Below are positions 23,736 to 35,989 of a DNA stretch of 64,000 nt, in pieces. The position numbers were made by a program, and so were the translations under genes. Every line of letters begins with the position of its first letter. Positions within the stretch are counted from its first letter, which is position 1. The notes beneath the pieces are model-generated. The model searched no databases and was not told the DNA's origin. It saw nothing but the letters and a program-made list of their open reading frames with translations. Source of the DNA: Heterocephalus glaber (taxonomy: Eukaryota; Chordata; Mammalia; Rodentia; Bathyergidae); assembly GCF_000247695.1 (NCBI RefSeq), contig NW_004624865.1, positions 3,686,332 through 3,750,331 on the forward strand, written 5' to 3'.

Positions 23736-25535
23736 GCTTGCTCACTCTGGTACGGACTGCGAAAGAACAGTGCAACATTCCTGACTCCTCACAAACTCTG
23801 AAGGTAGCGGGAATGTCTTATCTTTCCTACGTTAGTTTGCATTAAGATTATTACAGTACCCTCATGTATTTATTGTTATGTTCAGAGCCGCCAAATGTAT
23901 CATTTAGAAAAATATATTTCAAGCACATTGACATAATCTGTTTCTTTTCACACATAATAGAAATAATAACTATGATCAGTGTTTGGGGAAAGTTCAATCA
24001 ACTATTGCCAAGCTCTGGAATGTGATTAGGACTCAAAAGCATCATTCTTTCAGGGATCAAGTAGTTATTATATGCTTTTTCTATTGTATACCATATAAAC
24101 CATGACTTTAATAATGAGTACCATTTAACTATTTGCATTATACCAGATTCCCTAAGTAAGTTTCCTTACTTTTCAGGACAGCATATGAATAGGTATTACT
24201 GACTTAATTTTAAAGATGAGAAAGTTGCTGTTTAGATAGATGAAGTAAGTTTACAGGATACTAACTTTCAGGAACCAGAACTCCATCCCAGGGTCTCCAG
24301 AGACAGTGTCTATGCCTTCCCCAGGATAGGAACTTTGATTCTTGACTCTCTGCACTGTGTAGCTGACAACTCCATGGATGTAACTCTCTCAGACAATAAT
24401 GGCTCAGTTCATGCCTAATAAGGGGACAGTGTGTGCCCCACAAATATTCTCAAAAATGAGTTTCCTAAAACTCAAGTCAGAGGAAAGGAGGCAGAGAGTC
24501 CAATGTTAAATGTCTTTCACTTTTATAAAGTAACTAAGACACAGGAATGGGAAAATATGTCACTCATAACACAGAACAGCAGCTATCTTTCCAGATCAGC
24601 TTCAGCTTTAGTAGTAGGCTCCTACTGATGGCACAAACAATTTAAAGGAAAAGTTTTCAATAAAAAGCAAATAATGACTGCCTTTGCTCTCTATTTCTAT
24701 TACCAGCTTATTTGGAACTAGCGTCCAGAGAGCCCAGTTAAAATGCCTTAAACCCAAGTCATCTGTTTCCTTTCTTTTGAATTTTTGGGTGATTCTTTTG
24801 ACAACTCTGGGTCCCACTGACTTAGACTTGTGGTTTGGGAGCTATTATTAGTGAACCTCAGACCAGATGGCTCCCATCAGGGCAGGTCTGGGTGGCATCT
24901 TCCCACAGAGACAGTGAGGTTGAATCAACAAAGACTTCTGAGTGCTGTTCTCACGTTCAGACAAAAAGCACAGCGTGGCTGTGACGCCCCTCCACGATTC
25001 CGGAAACACCACTCTGGCACCTGCGCTGGCTCTGCTTTCTGCCGTGTACCTCTGAGCTGGTCTGCTGCTTCCTGCATCTCAAGCTCTGAATCTTCATTCT
25101 TGTGGACCTTCCCACCACTTGCTCCTTCTTCGACCCCCTTTCCGATTGTCAGTATTATGATTTCAACTGTGGACCACATTGGCCCCTTTCCAGAATATTC
25201 TTACAGCCACCTGGTTCTGCTAACGTGTTTCCTAAATTTCTAAGTTTGCAGATAGGGATGTATTGGGTTCCTCCCTCGCAGACTCCTGGCTGCCTAAGGT
25301 TAATCTGTCGTGCCGCTTAAGGACCGAGCCTGGATAACCACAGTCATGTTCAGATTCACCAGTCTGAATCCTAGTTCTCTTAGAAATCTGAAGTCACAAA
25401 CTGTTAGACTTGTGTAAACTCGGAATACACCTAATTTTACACACTGAGTAAAGGAAGTCTCCATAAATTTACAGATAACAAGGACACACTTTTTTCAATT
25501 TTATTCAATATTCCTAAATCTTAGTAGGAAACAAT
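23736..25535. other. Mostly unique DNA, small MIR-like piece at 24185-24260
   Basis: 'ttttaaagatgagaaagttg' hints at a MIR core. A 137-codon frame (24830-25243) and an antisense 84-codon frame overlap in GC-richer sequence. Neither has a recognisable domain. Confidence 0.4.
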
Positions 25536-25539
25536 GAGA

Positions 25540-26155
25540 GATTGAAAGATACAGTGAATGTCTAAATCTAAGGAGATAAGGTGAAAGACAGTTGCCCAAA
25601 AATGATGGAATAAATGTGTTAAAAGAGGAAGGAAGTATTTTGAAAATTTTGATGCGGATTAATGGAAACATAGCTTTTCCTGTAATAAATTTTTTAATTC
25701 AAACATTCACTGTATTTTATGATAATACCTTGTTGAGCAAGTGACTATGGCAATTTCTGTCAAATAAAAACATGATGCTAGGCTGGAGATTTAGCTCAGT
25801 GTTTCCACCGCCTGCCTCGAAAGCACAAGGTCCTGAGTTTGAGCCCCAGTACCAAAAAAAAAAAAATGATGCTGTGTCCCCATCCACCTTAGTCACCAGA
25901 TCTGGCACCATGCACCCAACATCTCTTCCCCAAAGTCAAAATGACCATGAGAGGGAAATGTTTTGAATCCATTCAGGACATCAAGGCAGCGGGGACAAGG
26001 CTGCTGAAGACCCTCAGGAAAGAGGACTCCAGAGCTGCTGCAGGAAGGGGCAAGGATGGTGGGATGTTTTCAAAGGAAGTGGGGGATTTTGAGGAGTATT
26101 CATGGCAATGTGTCTTTTTTTAAAAAAAATAAATATTCACTCTATTTTTCAATCA
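25540..26155 (+). mobile_element. Mariner-derived element, copy 3 (direct-repeat architecture), carrying an ID
   Basis: An inverted terminal repeat ('gattgaaagatacagtgaat') is followed by a short 3'-end piece in the plus direction, then a spacer, then the long arm, also plus: 'catccaccttagtcaccaga' (HPP*SPDLA, with the family TAG), FESIQDIKAAG and KTLRKEDSRAAA, ending 'ttcaatcacatttcat'. An ID SINE sits at 25781-25866. Unlike copies 1, 4, 5 and 6, both 3' ends point the same way. No transposase can be made. Confidence 0.8.
25781..25866 (+). mobile_element. ID SINE inside mariner copy 3
   Basis: 'ggctggagatttagctcag' (A box) through 'gagtttgagccccagtacc' (B-box region) and an A13 tail. The short direct repeat 'atgatgct' flanks it (25772-25779 and about 25866-25873). 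Confidence 0.92.
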
Positions 26156-26574
26156 CATTTCATATGTAGAATTTCCCTGAGACATAAGTAGCATTACCTC
26201 ATCTCCTGCCATTGTCTCTCTCCCAGCAGAGTTCAGTTACCGTGACTGGAATGAGAAAGCCCATCCGCCACATTTCCATATGGATCACAGCCCAGGGATG
26301 TAGGGGCCAAGGCTTTGGGGGTTCACACCCCAAGCTCTGTCTCTAGCTTTTGGTCACAGGGTGGGCTTGGGAGAATTAACTCTTTCATAGGAGCAAGGAC
26401 TGTGTGTCTTCTTTCTTGCTTTTCTGTTCCACTGCTAAGTGGGAAACCACTGAGTAAGATGTGTGAAAGCTCTGTATAAATTGTGAAGAAGTGCACAAAC
26501 ATAAGATGCTGTTGGTATTCAGTGAGGATGAATTTCTGCCCAGGATGCAGCAGTTATGTGTGTGCATGTTATTT

Positions 26575-26640
26575 TTTACTGGAGCTTAATTGAGATATTA
26601 CTCATACCATAGAATTATTCCATTTAGCTTATTTATAAAT
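26575..26640 (-). mobile_element. Short ancient L1 (L1ME-like) fragment
   Basis: 'ttaattgagatattactcat' and 'accatagaattattccattt' match a conserved reverse-strand word of old L1 3' regions. Confidence 0.4.
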
Positions 26641-26644
26641 TTTC

Positions 26645-26690
26645 TTTTGGTGCTCTAGCATTGATCTACATCCCCAGCCCTAAATTGCAT
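26645..26690 (-). mobile_element. ID-like SINE fragment
   Basis: 'attgatctacatccccagcc' is the reverse complement of an ID 5' end. It is truncated. Confidence 0.4.
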
Positions 26691-27715
26691 TCTTAGTAGC
26701 TGAGATGTGTATTTCTGCTACACGTTAAGGGTTCAAAGACCATGGCTTTTATTGGCTGGATAAAAGCAATCACACAATCACACAAGCCATGCCAGGTGAT
26801 GCTGATTTGCAAATGCTGGGCTGCCAGGGCTCTCGGTATGAGTCCCGCTGACCTTCTTCTGCTGCTGAGCCATGTGTGACAGGAAGGGGAAGGGTGGGGG
26901 AGAGCTCCCACCCTTCCTGTGCACCAGCAGAGGCCTCAAACGTGCACCAGCAACTCAGCCCACAAACAGAGGAGCAACGTCTTCATGAGTTTTTTTTCTT
27001 TATTTCTCACTGGAAACCTTCTACCAACTCCTTAAATTATCTTTTTTTAAAATTTGAACAAATGAAAATTGCCTGATTGCTTGTAAAAGTACATCACTAA
27101 GACAAAAATACTATCCACAAAAAGCTGCATCAATAAATATCAGTATCTTATTCAGCTTTAGACAATGATTGTTAAAATTCCCACTTTCACTGATGTAACG
27201 TATTATCTCTGACACGAAGTAGCTTTTCTCTGTACTGAGACAAAAAAGGAATCCAATTGGTCTTGACAGCTCCTGAGACATTTTGATTTGGACATTGCAT
27301 ATTTTTTTTCAAAATAATCTTATTTATCACATTTAAAATCAGTACAGAACAAAATAATAAGCAAGCTGCTAATGGATGTATCATTGATGGTGTGGGCTAC
27401 CAGGTGGACGGGGTGGCCCAGCTGGACAGAGACACAGGACGAGAAGATGAAAGCCCTGGGCTGGGGCTGCAGGTAGAATGCTCAGAGTTTTTCCTTTAAC
27501 CCTCTCTCTGGTTTGTATTCTTGGGTTTCTGCTCAGCCCAGCCAGGGAAGGAAGGTATTCCCTTCCATGTCCCCAGAGCTGTTGGAGTGAAAGTTTCCCA
27601 GCTGGAGGAAGCAGCTCAGTGCTCCTGTTCCTACAGGACTTCTAAGGTCATGAGGACTCTGACATGCCCAGACTCTGCATATCTTCTTTCATCTTGTTTC
27701 AGAAATCCAGGGAAA
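26691..27715. other. Unique DNA
   Basis: No repeat family is recognised. Frames of 60-74 codons only. Confidence 0.45.
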
Positions 27716-27718
27716 TTA

Positions 27719-27921
27719 GCCGGAACTGGGGGAGCACACCTGTAATCCCAGCACTCTAGGAGACTGAGACAGAAAGATCACAGATTCTAGTCCAACGTGG
27801 GCAATTTAGTGACGTAGCAAGACCTTGCTTAAAAATTAAAAAAATAAAAATAAAACAAGGGATGGAGCTGTAGCTCAATGCAAAGGATCTGGTTTCAACC
27901 CCAGTACCAAAAAGAAAAAAA
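27719..27921 (+). mobile_element. B1-dID SINE
   Basis: B1 half 'cacacctgtaatcccagcac', linker of A-rich 'aaataaaaataaaacaagg', ID half 'tggagctgtagctcaatgc' and 'tttcaaccccagtacc'. Confidence 0.88.
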
Positions 27922-28416
27922 GCAGCAAAGTTTGTCATTAAGCCTGTTTGATTTTCCTTTAGGACCATGTGTCTCTCCCTTCCCCACCCTACCACACAGT
28001 GTTCAAGAATGGTGTGTCCGAGTATGTGCTGGAAAGAACCAGCCCAAGTTTGAGGTATGGAGCTGACTCTGACCTTGAACAGCAAATGAAAAGGGAAAGG
28101 GGAATCTTTTTCACTGTGAAGAAGACATTTTTAGGTCAAATGTTTCATCAGGTCCAATGCCACTTTATGAAGTCACCTCTTGAATGAGAAGATGGAGATC
28201 CAATGATAGTGGGCAACAAAGGGAGGACAAGTATACAGCTGGGGTGGAGCCAGGCACGGGCTACCTCCTGAATCCCAATGCCCCTGTCCAAAATGTCCAA
28301 AATGCCCCTGACCAGGAGAAAGTAAATACCCAGACCAGGTGGGCGATGGAAAGTAAAGAAGAAAAACAAACCCAAATGGCTAGTGTCAAAGACAATGCTT
28401 GTGCTTTAATTGTGGG

Positions 28417-28959
28417 GTGTGATTCAAAAGGTACAGTATGTGGTTAGATAAAAAAATTATTACAGTAAGGGATACATTGCCATCATTCCCCTTCAAATTA
28501 CTCCCCTGTGCTTTGAACACACTCATCCCATCATCCTTGTCACTTTCTACAGCAGCTCTGGAGTCCTCTTTCCTGAGTGTTGTTAACTGTACTGCCCTGG
28601 CTGCCTCAATATCCTGATTCAATTCAGAATTTTTTACCTTTTGTGGTCATTTTTACTTTGGGGAAGAGCCAGCAGTTGTGGTGCCGGATCTGGTGAGTAA
28701 GGTGCATTGAGGACACAGCGTTGTGTTTTTATGAGCTGCCTTTCTATTGCATGGTGCTCAGCAGCAGTCATTGTGTTTTTTATCACATGTCGTAGAGACA
28801 CTGAGGAAAGAGGACTCCAGAGCTGCTGCAGAAAGTGGCAAGAATGATGGGATGAGTGTGTTCAGAGGTAAGGGACAGATTCTGGGGAAAGTTCATGACA
28901 GTGTGTCTTTTACTGTGTTAATTTTTAAAATCTAAACCCACACTATACTCTTGATCACC
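28417..28959. mobile_element. Fold-back mariner element, copy 4
   Basis: Long arm minus (28417 to about 28725), short arm plus (about 28735-28959). The ends are inverted repeats ('gtgattcaaaaggtacag' and 'cactatactcttgatcac'). Uniquely, the motif reads PYSPDPA here (TAC at the position where all other copies have TAG). It still carries the KED frameshift in both arms, so it is a sister lineage that separated before the TAG arose, or a reversion. No functional transposase is possible. Confidence 0.85.
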
Positions 28960-29455
28960 CCTTCTATTTCTCTGCAGACTTTGTGCAGAGCTTGGGAAAT
29001 GTGTGTGTGTGTCTGTGGAGTGGATGACTGTTGCACACTGAGGTCAGCGGAGGCCTCAGGAAGGAGGTGACCTGGAGCTGGACTCTGACACTGCATGCTC
29101 AGGGCAGTGGGCTTTCTACTCTGAAGGGAAATCAGGAGCAGAACATAGGTACCCAAGGGTGGAAAGCCATTGTTTGTGACTGCATCATTAGGACTATGGA
29201 GAAGTGAAGATGGAAAAGCCAGGCGATTTTGTGGAAAAACATAAGTGTTTTCATGGTAAATGTACATGCATTCTCTCAGCAATGGCAACCTTAAATCTAG
29301 TAGGTTTTGAGTGAAGTGTTGATGCTCTCACAAGAGCAAAGAAAGATTTATTATGACAATCTTTCTTTTTTTACCTGCTCGATAGGCGTAGGTGTGGTGG
29401 GGGGCTCCATGTGGACCACTGGAAGGCTTTATGTGAGCAAATGGAAAACCAAGTA
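28960..29455. other. Unique DNA
   Basis: No repeat recognised. A 118-codon minus-strand frame (28932-29288) has no recognisable domain. Confidence 0.45.
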
Positions 29456-29457
29456 CA

Positions 29458-29561
29458 GCTAGGCAAAGTGGTACATACCTGTAATCCCAGTACTCTGGGA
29501 GGCTGAGGCAGGAGAATGTCGTTCAGTGTAAAGACCCTGCAGCCAATACCCATTCTGAAAA
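29458..29561 (+). mobile_element. Truncated B1(-ID) SINE
   Basis: 'acctgtaatcccagtactct' and 'gaggctgaggcaggagaat' mark the B1 5' half. It then jumps to 'ttcagtgtaaagaccctgc', a decayed ID piece, so the B1 3' half has been deleted. Confidence 0.75.
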
Positions 29562-29938
29562 CAGCAATGATTAAATCATTTAGAATTTAAATGATTTAGT
29601 GGGGACTGGGCATCTCTAAATTCAAGCCCCATCAGGGCTACAATGCTTTGACTTCTCTAAAGGCCCCCGCCCCTCATCTGCTGACTCATTCTTGAGAACG
29701 CTGCTGAGACCCATTTCTCCTGTCTCTTGCACTCCTCTCTCTCTCTAATATGTTTGCTTAGGAGCAGCGTGAGCGGCTCACCTTGCTTCTCCCAAGATGC
29801 TCCTGGCTGTAGTACTAAAAGTGATGCTTTCCAGGAAATCTCGGTCCCTGCATACATTTACGGAGCACTCCTCACATCTCCCAATGTCCAGGTTCCAGTC
29901 TCATTTCTGCTCCTCAAATCTGATATCTTTCTTTCTTC

Positions 29939-30140
29939 ATTAAGTTTATTGGTACATTTCAGGTATGCAGTACGATGACGTTCACCATTGGGAATTGGTA
30001 CCTGTACGTGATGTATCTTCGTTCTTTTTTTCCCCCCCTTTTCCCCTGCCCTCCCTTCAACCCCTCTACCCCTCCCTATTTACAAAGAATTTGTTTCCAT
30101 TTTTTCCTTTTCTCATATTTATTCTTTTCCCTTCTTTCTC
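29939..30140 (-). mobile_element. L1 LINE 3' end (3' UTR only)
   Basis: The block is the reverse complement of the L1 3' UTR seen at 1-265: 'aagtttattggtacatttca', 'caccattgggaattggtac', then the C-rich (G-rich on minus) tract. It is 5'-truncated within the 3' UTR, a common fate of L1 insertions. Confidence 0.85.
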
Positions 30141-30284
30141 AAATCCATACCTTTATACCCAAAATCAAGACAACCACTCTCAGTAGCTCAGCATTCATGA
30201 AAACCCAGTGTCTCCTATTGAGCTTGCCTTTTCCTGCTATGCAGAGCAGCCCCTCAGTTATATTCCAGCACCTTTCTCCCCATT

Positions 30285-30480
30285 GTCTGAGCTGCTTAGA
30301 AATCTCCAGTGGTTTATATCCAAGCTCCTTGACCCAGCTGTGAAGACCCACCATGTTTGAACAGTGCCTGGGTTCCCAGCTCATCCAGAGATGTTTCCTG
30401 CTCACCTGTGTGTGGTACAGTATGTGGCAGGGTCACAGAGGAAGGCTTCCCTTCTGCTCTTTGGCAATATGAGCCCAGGG
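30285..30480 (+). mobile_element. Possible L2 ORF2 fragment
   Basis: 'agtggtttatatccaagctc' and 'agaggaaggcttcccttc' resemble L2 coding remnants in the right order. Weak. Confidence 0.3.
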
Positions 30481-31965
30481 ACAAGTAATTCCCCCTCGCC
30501 CCAATAGGAGGTGTGTTTTAAGATACATTCATTCCCATTTCTCCAGAAAGATTGTATTGATCTGATGGTGAGAACCGGAATGCATTAAGCTTCTTTCACT
30601 AGTAGGCAAGCTCTCTGTGGGAAAGCAGCTCTCACCTGGTTTCTTGGCACCTCCAAAGGCATCTATGTATCATCTGTAAGGCCCAATCATTATTCTGAAT
30701 CACAGCTTTCCCCACTGCCTTTCAGCTTCCACAGGGAGCTTTCAAAGGCTATTCCGTGAGCATCCCTGTTCCCAGGTAGGACACAGAGCTTCTGGGAAGT
30801 GTGGAGATGACTGAAGAGGGAGGTGCAGGGGGAGCTCCTCCAGCATCTCTAGGAACAGGTGTCCCTGGATCAGACACCATTGAATGTGCAGCGTCCTCAA
30901 AGCAAGAGAGAACTCTGGGCCTTGAAGGTAGGGGATTCCAGTGCTGGCCCTTCTGACCCCGCTCAGGACACCACACAGCAGCTGACACCTGAAGGAGCTG
31001 ATCCCCATAAAGAGACCTGATCGGTCATCTATTCCCCACGTGGGTGCAACGTGGGAGGAGAGGGTAGCATAGACTAGGCTGGGGAGGCCTGTTCCATGCT
31101 AATGAGTGGAAATAGAAAATATAATTAACATGTCTGCAGCGAGAAATGAGAGCTAAATCTACTCCTCTTTCCCTCCCGTTTTCATTATGAATTATTGCAC
31201 TTCCATTATGATTGCAAAAGTATTTCCTTAAGGAAATATGTCAGGATTCTGCAATGGGAAAGGAGGAAATGGAGTCATGAAAGTTTAATTTATTGCAGTG
31301 ACTGAATTTTTCAAAAGGAAGAAGAAAATGGAAGACAGAGTAGTGATGCAGGAGAACTGAGAGGAATCCTGGCTGGCTGGCTGGCATATTTATGGCATCA
31401 TTTTCTCACTCACAGGGGCTGTATCCCTCCATGGCATCTGCACCATCTGACACACTGGGTTCCTATTAGTCTGATCCGTTCTCCCCTAAAGCCACTTCTG
31501 GAAAGGCAGCAGTGTGGTTGGAGGGTGAAGGAAGATCTGGCTCCAGTTTCTGCCAGACCCTGGGCTGAGGCGTGCATGATTGGATGGGACACGGTCTTGT
31601 CATCACTCAGCTCATGATCTGGGGGGAAGGGGCTCAAATGGTGGAAGCAATGCTTTGACCTCAGGCTGTAAGAGCAAGCCCACGGCCCCTGGAAGGTAGA
31701 GGCCAGCCTTGAGCTAGTGGGATTCTCGATCTGACTCCTGCTGGGCCGTGACCCGTTCAAGGATCTCTCCATGGCCTTCAGAGAGGAGGGATGCATTAAA
31801 GGAATATTCATTCATTCATTCATTCATTCTCTTAGCCACTTTCCCATTGGGGGACAAAATACTCAACACCTGCATTTTAAAGGAGGAGAGGCTTATTTTG
31901 TATCAAATTATCATACTGTATCTCATAGGTAAATATAAGTCTTGAATGTCAGTTAAAAAAAAGAT
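30481..31965. other. Unique DNA with an (ATTC)n run
   Basis: A short tetranucleotide run 'ttcattcattcattc' lies at about 31807-31830. No gene or clear repeat is recognised. A 133-codon minus frame (31410-31811) has no domain. Confidence 0.45.
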
Positions 31966-31967
31966 AG

Positions 31968-32070
31968 AGTGGGAGTGTAGCTTAGTGCTTGCCTAGCATG
32001 AGTAGAGTGTGTGCCTAACATGCATAAGGCCTTGAGTTCACGTCCTAAGGCCTCAAAATACATAAGTAAA
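31968..32070 (+). mobile_element. ID-like SINE with internal duplication
   Basis: 'gggagtgtagcttagtgctt' resembles an ID/tRNA-like 5' end. 'gcctagcatgagtag' and 'gcctaacatgcataag' look like a tandem duplication of the middle segment. The B-box region 'cttgagttcacgtcc' follows with an A-rich tail. Confidence 0.6.
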
Positions 32071-32729
32071 TAAATCAATCAACATTAAGCCATCTCTACC
32101 CCTGTCTTTTAAGTTCCCATTGTCCTGTATAGAAATTTTAACTGGAATTTCTGTTATCTGCAATCAAATATATTCCACATGACATCCTCAGTTACAATGG
32201 AAAGAATGATAGCTCCTGAATTGCATATTAATTTCCATCCATCCACTATTACTACATCAACATTGTTACAAAATTCATCCCAAAATATCAGTCACTGAGC
32301 AACAAATATCTCTTCTTGTTCCCGTGAGTCTGCAGGTCAATGTCATTTTCGGTGGTCTTGGGTGGGCATGGCTGGGGACAGAGTGACCTCTGGAGTCACA
32401 TATTTTGTGTGGGGTTCTGTCTGTAGGAGCAATTTCAGTCACCCCAAATCAGCACCATTCTGGCAGCTCAATCGCACATGATTCCATAAAACCAATATGG
32501 CACTGCTAGGGAGAGCTGTCTTGGCTTTGGGGTTGGCCCTGGATGGGGGGCTCTGTTTCAGAGTGTGGTTGTCTGGGTTTTTCTCCGTCATTCTGGGGCC
32601 CAGGCTGAAGAAGCATTGGTTACCCGGGATCTGACTTTCTCATAGATTGTTCGTCATCATCACCACCACCACCACCATAAAACAGCCAAGGCAAACCATA
32701 CATGCCGTGCTTGCTTGAATTGACTCCAC

Positions 32730-32820
32730 ACAGGCACAGAGACATAGACAGGTTAAATCACTTGCTCAGGTGCACACAGCTGATTACTGGCACATCCAAA
32801 CTCAAAACACCTGTCTTGAA
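32730..32820 (+). mobile_element. MIR SINE fragment
   Basis: 'gacaggttaaatcacttgct' and 'gcacacagctgattactggc' follow the MIR 3' half. A short (CAC)n run lies just upstream at about 32657-32678. Confidence 0.65.
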
Positions 32821-32999
32821 TAGACTGTAGAATCTCCAGTCACAATCATCATAGTGTATATACAGTCCAAGTGGAACCAAGTAGGGAAACAGGCAGGAAA
32901 GTATAAAGCACTCTATAAAAACCCACTGTTGTTTTGAGTGCCTTGCAAATGTCCTTCCAAATAGACTCATACAATATTAGAACTGGAGAAGGCCTCAGA

Positions 33000-33145
33000 G
33001 TGAGTCTGATCCAGTTATCCAATATCTGCTTCTTGTAGGTAAGGACATTGAGCCAAAGGAGGAGGACAGACTGTCCTTGTCACATGGCTGGTTACCACGG
33101 AGTCTGAGAAGAGAACCCAGTGTCTTACCTCCAAGCCCAGGGCTG
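33000..33145 (+). mobile_element. MIR-like SINE
   Basis: 'ggtaaggacattgagccaaa', 'cttgtcacatggctgg' and 'agaacccagtgtcttacct' follow a MIR-type 3' half. Confidence 0.5.
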
Positions 33146-33459
33146 GGTTAATTTACCTTTCTAGAAGATGTGCTGCCAGTTTGAATGGTTGCTATGGAAA
33201 AGAGTTACCGTCCAACCACCTAATGACGGGGTCTGGGCTTGCAGGGTACACTGACCCATCTTGACCGGTTTAGAACCATATTGCGGTTAAATGGCCACAG
33301 CTCTCCTGACTTAGGCTTCTCCCGCACCAGGCACACCTCTCCAGCTGTGCCCAGGGGAGGGGAGCTACAAAGTATCACAATGAAATGGAGCCAACCTGGT
33401 CACCCACACCACACTCAGGATGGCTTTGGGCATTTTTTTTAATTGCAAGATTGTTACAT

Positions 33460-33725
33460 TGTAGTAGTTTTCAAACTTTTTGGTCAGAGAATGTTTTTGC
33501 TTTCTCTAAAATTATTAAGAAAATCAAAAAGCTTTCAAATGCGTGAGTTAGATCTACTATTTCCCACATTAGGGATAAAAACTGATATTTGAACACAGAT
33601 ATATTAACTCATACAAATATAACAATATGTTACTAATAAGTCAATATTTATTAATATAGCATTTTAATAAAATAACAACTTTTAAAATAAAAATATTTAG
33701 TGAAAAGAAAGATATTATTTTGGCT
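33460..33725 (+). mobile_element. Ancient hAT-like non-autonomous DNA repeat
   Basis: 'tttcaaactttttggtcag', 'atcaaaaagctttcaaatg' and 'tttagtgaaaagaaagatat' follow a well-known mammalian-wide repeat that begins with 'caaactttttggtctcagg'. Assignment to hAT-Charlie is from memory. Confidence 0.5.
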
Positions 33726-33743
33726 TTGAGTGTGTGTGTGTCA

Positions 33744-33910
33744 TACCAGGACCTTTGCACTGAGCTATATCCCTACCCCTTTATTGTTTTTTATTTTGAG
33801 ACATGGTCTTGCTGAGTCACTAAGTTGCTCAGTCTGAGTTCAAATTTACAGTCCTCCTGCCTCAGGCCTCCAGAGTGCTGGAATTACAGATGAGCATCAC
33901 CACTTCCAGC
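33744..33910 (-). mobile_element. B1-dID SINE
   Basis: ID half as 'taccaggacctttgcactg' on +, then B1 half 'gagacatggtcttgctgag' to 'gctggaattacagatgagc'. Confidence 0.82.
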
Positions 33911-34649
33911 AGACTTGAATATTTTAAGGCAGTGATAGCTTTGATAACTGCACGTTATATCACATCTTCTACAAGATCACCTGTCTTACGATACTGTCAA
34001 ACCCAGTTTTTAACTCATGAGGAGCAACGCGCACAGAGACTGCTTGCAGAAGGAAAAGCTCAACAGAGCACAATAAGCTGTGAAAGATGTTCCCTTGTGA
34101 TGCCATACAAAATTAAAAACAACGCAAAATGTCATTTCGGACATACATTGTGTTCTATGTTGTGGACCTCCAAAAAGAGACAGAAGTCAGTGCTGATCAA
34201 CAGTAGCAGGAAAGGCCTGGGGAAATATGAAAGGTCCCTTTAAATAGCACAACCAAACAACCCCAAATTCTGATGTGAGCATACACACACGTGCATTCAA
34301 AAAAGAATTTCCTGTCTTAAATAGACGTTCCAATTTGGGAATCTCAGAGGGGTGAATCAGATTCCAAGACATCCTTTTCTGGTGAACATCCTGATAACAA
34401 AGTCTGAGGAATTTGAGAAGTCACAGAACTATCTCAGGGCTTGAGGTCAAAAGTTCCACACTTCCCTCCTTCCTGGCACACACCCAAAAAAGAACAGAAA
34501 CTCTCACTAAAATTACATTAATTCACGGAAGCAAAAATGGCAAAGGTCTGCTGTACATCTCCTTTAAGGGCCAAGAACCATAAAGGAGTTTCTAGATCTG
34601 TGAGGGATTTCCCTCAAAACGACTTCCCATGGCTTCTTTGCATTTTGTT

Positions 34650-34830
34650 CTACTGTTTAACAAATATTTGTTCAGCACGCTGCCTGGTCCAGACTCTGGG
34701 GTTTGCTCTGAGGACACACACATCATTCATGTCCAGGGTCATACAGTGCAGCTGGGGTGGGGGAGCTGCAGGATTCGACATGGAGAGGAGAGAGGCCCTA
34801 CCTGGTGTGCATGGTAGCTGCACAGTTGTT
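34650..34830 (-). mobile_element. L2 LINE fragment
   Basis: 'ttaacaaatatttgttcagc' and the following tract to 'tcatacagtgcagctgggg' follow the reverse complement of an L2 3' region. Confidence 0.5.
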
Positions 34831-34844
34831 TCTGGGGCCTGAGG

Positions 34845-35125
34845 TGCTATGCTTTTCCCAGGGATCCAGATTCTTCTCCTAAACAAAGAATTGAACAAGG
34901 AGTACACAAAATGTGGCAAGGTGTTCATTTAAATTTTTAAATTTAAGAAAAGTATGCTCCTCAGAGGGCAGAGCAACCGCTGAGAAAGACAGATTACAGT
35001 GGCCATGAGTTTCATGGCCACCATCTTCTGTATTCCCCATTCTGACATCACATTTAGGCTGTCCTATCAGAAACCTGCTTGATTCACACCAGAGGAACTG
35101 AAGATAGCTTTTTCTGATTGGTCTC
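34845..35125 (-). mobile_element. ERV-type LTR remnant
   Basis: 'ctaaacaaagaattgaaca' and 'ctttttctgattggtctcag' parallel, in order, the block at 43955-44520. It is read as a decayed minus-strand LTR. No viral genes are adjacent. Confidence 0.35.
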
Positions 35126-35297
35126 AGGTACAAGGCTTGAGCATATGAGTCCTGGATCTCATGACTGGCAGGTCATGACCACTTGCCCAGCCAGCTGGCC
35201 ACTCCCTAATCTTCTTCCTCAGAGTGGCCAAGAGAGGCACTTGCAGAAATGAGCCCTTGGCTTTTGTCTGGGTGACAGCCATGCTAAAAGTGGGAAA

Positions 35298-35490
35298 TGG
35301 CAGAGAGGCTGAGGCGGCAGGATGACAAGTTTGAGCCCAGCCTGGGCAACTTAGTGACTCAGCGAGACCCTGTCTCAAAATACAAATCGAAATATTAAAA
35401 AAGGCAGAGGCTGAGGGATGCAGCTCACTGAGAAGGCCCTGAGTTCAATCCCCAGCACTGCAAATACATAAATAAATAATGAACTAAATA
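35298..35490 (+). mobile_element. B1-dID SINE, 5'-truncated
   Basis: It begins inside the B1 ('agaggctgaggcggcagga'), continues to 'gcgagaccctgtctcaaaa', then the ID half with 'gagttcaatccccagcact' and an A-rich 'taaataaataat' tail. Confidence 0.88.
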
Positions 35491-35989
35491 AAGACCCAGG
35501 GTTTGGGAAAAGCAAAGTGTGCTAGGAAAATGATGAGAAGTCAGAGGTTCATTGTCATTTTGTCTCTGCCATCATAGGATTAAAAAAAGATGGGGCATTT
35601 TACTAGATCTTCCCTCAGCTCTCCAACAGCTGAACGAGCCATGCAAAATGTCAGAGGTGATGTGTCCTAACTCTCAATGAAACATGAAGCTCGGGCAGCC
35701 TCGAACACTCAGTGACCACTGGCCGTGCGGCCCCTCGGAGTGTGTCCTGTCCCTGGGCAGAAAGGGAGGTAGATCAGCAGGAGTCCCCAGCACCCAAGTG
35801 GGCTGGAGGTGAGGAGGAAACTGTGAAGAAGGGGCAGAGGCTGATCACAGGTGCTCCCCAAACCCCAACTTAGTGTTTTCAACTGCAATCTCAAGTCAGT
35901 GCACAAAGATGTTCAGCACTTGAAGTTCACAGATAGTTTAAAAAAGCAAAAAGCAAAAAAAAAAAACCTCTGGAACACCCAGACTTTTT

